A stretch of 39,978 nt of DNA from a virus. Under the pieces are notes generated by a model. That model made no database searches and was not told the origin of the DNA. It saw nothing but the letters and a program-made list of their open reading frames with translations. Made by a program: the position numbers and the translations under genes. The DNA lies in IMG/VR virus record IMGVR_UViG_3300009104_000047, positions 1 through 39,978 of that record; one strand, given 5' to 3'. Shown piece by piece: positions 38,691-39,978 of this stretch (the stretch's first letter is position 1; each line of letters starts with the position of its first letter).

Positions 38691-39536
38691 CTATTGAACT
38701 GGCGTTTCCACCGACTCACTGACCGCCTGATTTATCTGATAAGTCTCAATAGCCTCAGCCAAATCACCTACCAATTTATCAAACCCAGCCTGACCAGTGA
38801 TTTTAATATCACCACTCAAAGCCCTCAGAATAGTGTCGCCCGCCTTATGAACCTGTGCATCAGGTGTCTTAGGTTCTTTATTATCAGATGATAATTTTTG
38901 AGCCTTTTTAACCTGAGCAGACTCGCCCTTATCCAGCGTACCGCCAGTCGATTGAATAGCACCGAGTATGTGCGCAGTCTGACTATTACCAAAATCGTTC
39001 TTATACGATGTTGAAGCCATCTCACGTAATACCTCATTCATACGAGATACAAAATACTCACTATCAACATGACCGTCAATAGGCTTCGCACCTATCGCCC
39101 GAGTGAAAGCAGTAGACTGAGCCACTAGCCTTAGGTTAGACCACGAAACACGTACCGAGTCAAACATCCGATTAGCGATGCCATCGATAGCGTCCCGTAC
39201 CTGAGCATTAGTTTTCAAATTATCAGATGATAACAAGAAAGCGATACCCTCGAATACAGTCGTCATTGGACTAAGTGTTGACGGTTGTGGCTCAAAATAC
39301 TCAACAACAATCTGTTCAGCATCAGCGCCCACCGTAACCGTTTTACTCTTTCGAGAAAAACCTACCGTATCACCTACGAGATTAAAGAAAGCCTCTTTAG
39401 TCCATAGCCCTACATACTCCCCGACAAGAGCCACCAAAACTGCATGACACGTGCCTCGAAGAGCACCAACACGATAGACATCCGTCCAAAAAGAGACAGT
39501 CGACTTATCGTCAATGGTCGTTATTGCGTTACTCAT
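38691..39536 (-). CDS. Unknown 281-aa first early protein
   Basis: The first leftward gene, with AGGAG before ATG 39536 and its own terminator. It is mainly helical with hydrophobic stretches (HAVLVALVGEYVGLW, FEGIAFLL) and a Lys/Ser/Gly-rich linker at about 200-230. Two copies of the 14-bp dispersed motif lie within it and encode LSSDN in the same reading register; a third is upstream of it. An immediate-early host-takeover or regulatory role is possible. I do not recognise the family. Confidence 0.7.
   Translation of the reverse strand: MSNAITTIDDKSTVSFWTDVYRVGALRGTCHAVLVALVGEYVGLWTKEAFFNLVGDTVGFSRKSKTVTVGADAEQIVVEYFEPQPSTLSPMTTVFEGIAFLLSSDNLKTNAQVRDAIDGIANRMFDSVRVSWSNLRLVAQSTAFTRAIGAKPIDGHVDSEYFVSRMNEVLREMASTSYKNDFGNSQTAHILGAIQSTGGTLDKGESAQVKKAQKLSSDNKEPKTPDAQVHKAGDTILRALSGDIKITGQAGFDKLVGDLAEAIETYQINQAVSESVETPVQ
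38881..38894 (+). repeat. 14-bp dispersed motif, copy e
   Basis: Inside the 281-aa gene, encoding LSSDN on the minus strand. Confidence 0.75.
39220..39233 (+). repeat. 14-bp dispersed motif, copy f
   Basis: Inside the 281-aa gene, again encoding LSSDN in the same register. Confidence 0.75.
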
Positions 39537-39565
39537 AATGAGTCTCCTAAAGAATAGGCAACCGT

Positions 39566-39634
39566 TCAGAGTCCCAGCGTAGACACGAGGCATGGAAAAT
39601 AGAGTCCATGACATCGCACTACGTCATATTTCAT
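39566..39634 (-). CDS. Possible 22-aa leader peptide
   Basis: ATG 39634 opens a 22-codon frame (MKYDVVRCHGLYFPCLVSTL, then GL) with GAGGG about ten bases upstream, ending 29 bases before the 281-aa gene. It could be a leader peptide for that gene or chance. Weak support. Confidence 0.2.
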   Translation of the reverse strand: MKYDVVRCHGLYFPCLVSTLGL

Positions 39635-39673
39635 TACAGCGACCCTCTACAGTCGCCAGTTCTATAAGTTCAG

Positions 39674-39687
39674 TTATCAGATGATAA
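39674..39687 (+). repeat. 14-bp dispersed motif, copy g
   Basis: In the untranslated leader of the 281-aa gene, between its candidate promoter and start codon. Confidence 0.78.
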
Positions 39688-39726
39688 CTAAGATAAATAT
39701 GTATTTCATATCTATCTACAAATATA

Positions 39727-39756
39727 ACAATAACACAAGTAGCAATCCCGAGTCAA
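39727..39756 (-). promoter_or_regulatory. Candidate promoter for the 281-aa gene
   Basis: TTGACT (39756-39751) and TATTGT (39732-39727) with 18-base spacing. The 14-bp motif at 39674-39687 lies about 40 bases downstream of the -10, within the leader. Moderate match only. Confidence 0.4.
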
Positions 39757-39770
39757 ATTGTGCTCATAAT

Positions 39771-39811
39771 TAAAACAGATAGTTTTGTAGCCACCTATCT
39801 CTAAAACAGAT
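39771..39811. repeat. TAAAACAGAT direct repeat pair
   Basis: Two exact 10-base copies at 39771-39780 and 39802-39811. Between and after them are imperfect inverted pieces (TAGTTT...GCCA against TGGC...AAACTA), suggesting protein-binding sites or a folded structure. Confidence 0.4.
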
Positions 39812-39849
39812 GGCGAAACTACAACAATGTAATTAAACGCTTTCATACT

Positions 39850-39878
39850 TATGCAGACGTTCGCATAAATATGCAGAC
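39850..39878. repeat. ATGCAGAC pair, 20 bases apart
   Basis: ATGCAGAC occurs at 39851 and 39871, about two helical turns apart. TATGC/GCATA arms (39850-39867) give a partial dyad. Directly precedes the 14-bp tandem array. Confidence 0.4.
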
Positions 39879-39881
39879 AAG

Positions 39882-39937
39882 TTACACCCTTGAAATTACA
39901 CGAATGTAATTACACAAATGTAATTACACCAGTGTAG
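39882..39937. repeat. Four-unit 14-bp tandem array, TTACAC-N3-TGTAA type
   Basis: TTACAC begins at 39882, 39896, 39910 and 39924, exactly 14 bases apart. The middle units are TTACACGAATGTAA and TTACACAAATGTAA, each with TTACA/TGTAA dyad symmetry; the outer two are degenerate. This is typical of iterons or of a cooperative operator. It is a different motif from the seven dispersed sites. Confidence 0.75.
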
Positions 39938-39965
39938 CCCCCCCTGCACACCCCCCCACCCCACC
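39938..39965 (-). other. G-rich strand, G-quadruplex-capable tract
   Basis: The minus strand has G runs of 4, 7 and 7 separated by 1 and 6 bases (plus-strand C runs 39959-39962, 39951-39957, 39938-39944). The seven-G runs can supply two tracts each, so a quadruplex is possible. It abuts the tandem array and the circular junction. Confidence 0.5.
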
Positions 39966-39978
39966 ATCCACGCTTATA
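39963..39978. repeat. Terminal direct repeat, right copy
   Basis: Exact copy of bases 1-16, confirming that the sequence ends overlap. Confidence 0.85.

Larger units (their letters stand above)
39537..39978. other. Main non-coding control region (right part)
   Basis: About 440 bases without a clear gene, continuing across the circular junction into 1-258. It contains the candidate promoter of the 281-aa gene, one 14-bp motif, two TAAAACAGAT copies (39771-39780, 39802-39811), two ATGCAGAC copies 20 bases apart (39851, 39871), a four-unit tandem repeat, and C-rich tracts. Divergent early and late transcription start from here, so it is the best candidate for an origin or packaging region. Confidence 0.7.

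Noticed and set aside
38732-38742. TTATCTGATAA near the end of the 281-aa gene
   Set aside because: It resembles the dispersed motif, but the arms are three bases closer together, so it was not counted as an eighth copy.
39882-39937. CRISPR array
   Set aside because: The repeats are only 14 bases and directly abutting with no spacers of constant length, so they are iteron-like.
1-39978. Integrase, attachment site or CI-type repressor
   Set aside because: No tyrosine or serine recombinase motif and no recognisable repressor were seen; the 16-base end repeat is better explained by circular closure than by att sites.

Overview
The window is an apparently complete, compact phage genome of about 40 kb. 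A 16-base direct repeat joins its two ends, so the sequence reads as circular or circularly permuted. It encodes terminase, portal, scaffold, capsid, a head-tail adaptor, a stopper/nozzle protein, fibre-like proteins and a 2168-residue internal protein, but no recognisable tape measure, tail tube or sheath. It is therefore most likely a short-tailed (podovirus-type) virus. There is no integrase, no recognisable CI-type repressor, no DNA or RNA polymerase and no tRNA gene, which suggests a lytic lifestyle that depends on host polymerases. The host is probably a bacterium with modest GC. An actinobacterial host is an inference from the amidase plus PG-binding endolysin, the r1t-type holin-like protein, the GP88-like protein and two leaderless promoters; it is not proven.

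Rightward (late) module, 259-26154: small terminase; an unknown 459-aa protein; a tightly coupled four-gene cassette (acidic Cys-tailed protein, membrane peptide, ferredoxin, membrane peptide); large terminase split into ATPase and nuclease frames; portal; scaffold; major capsid; adaptor; nozzle; a run of small virion and fibre-like proteins; two large internal-protein candidates (806 and 2168 aa); then a lysis block (amidase endolysin, small proteins, r1t-like holin). Genes are nearly all coupled by ATGA, TAATG or TGATG overlaps, and several real genes are under 60 codons.

Leftward (early) module, 39536-26151. It begins with a 281-aa unknown protein that has its own intrinsic terminator. A strong leaderless promoter then starts a long operon of very small, acidic or zinc-ribbon proteins (including three tandem paralogues), a GP88-like protein, a DUF932 protein, and an exported transglycosylase-like lipoprotein. 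A second leaderless promoter starts a replication/recombination block: Cas4-like Fe-S nuclease, DnaB-like helicase, AEP primase, RusA resolvase, possible PD-(D/E)XK protein, and last a sigma-region-4-like protein that may switch on the late genes. The two modules converge with overlapping stop codons.

The main control region spans the circular junction (39537-39978 plus 1-258). It holds a tandem array of four 14-bp dyad repeats, other short repeats, a G-quadruplex-capable tract, and a folded leader before the terminase operon. A second repeat, a 14-bp near-palindrome (TTATCAGATGATAA), occurs seven times, only in the early module, and looks like a dispersed operator.
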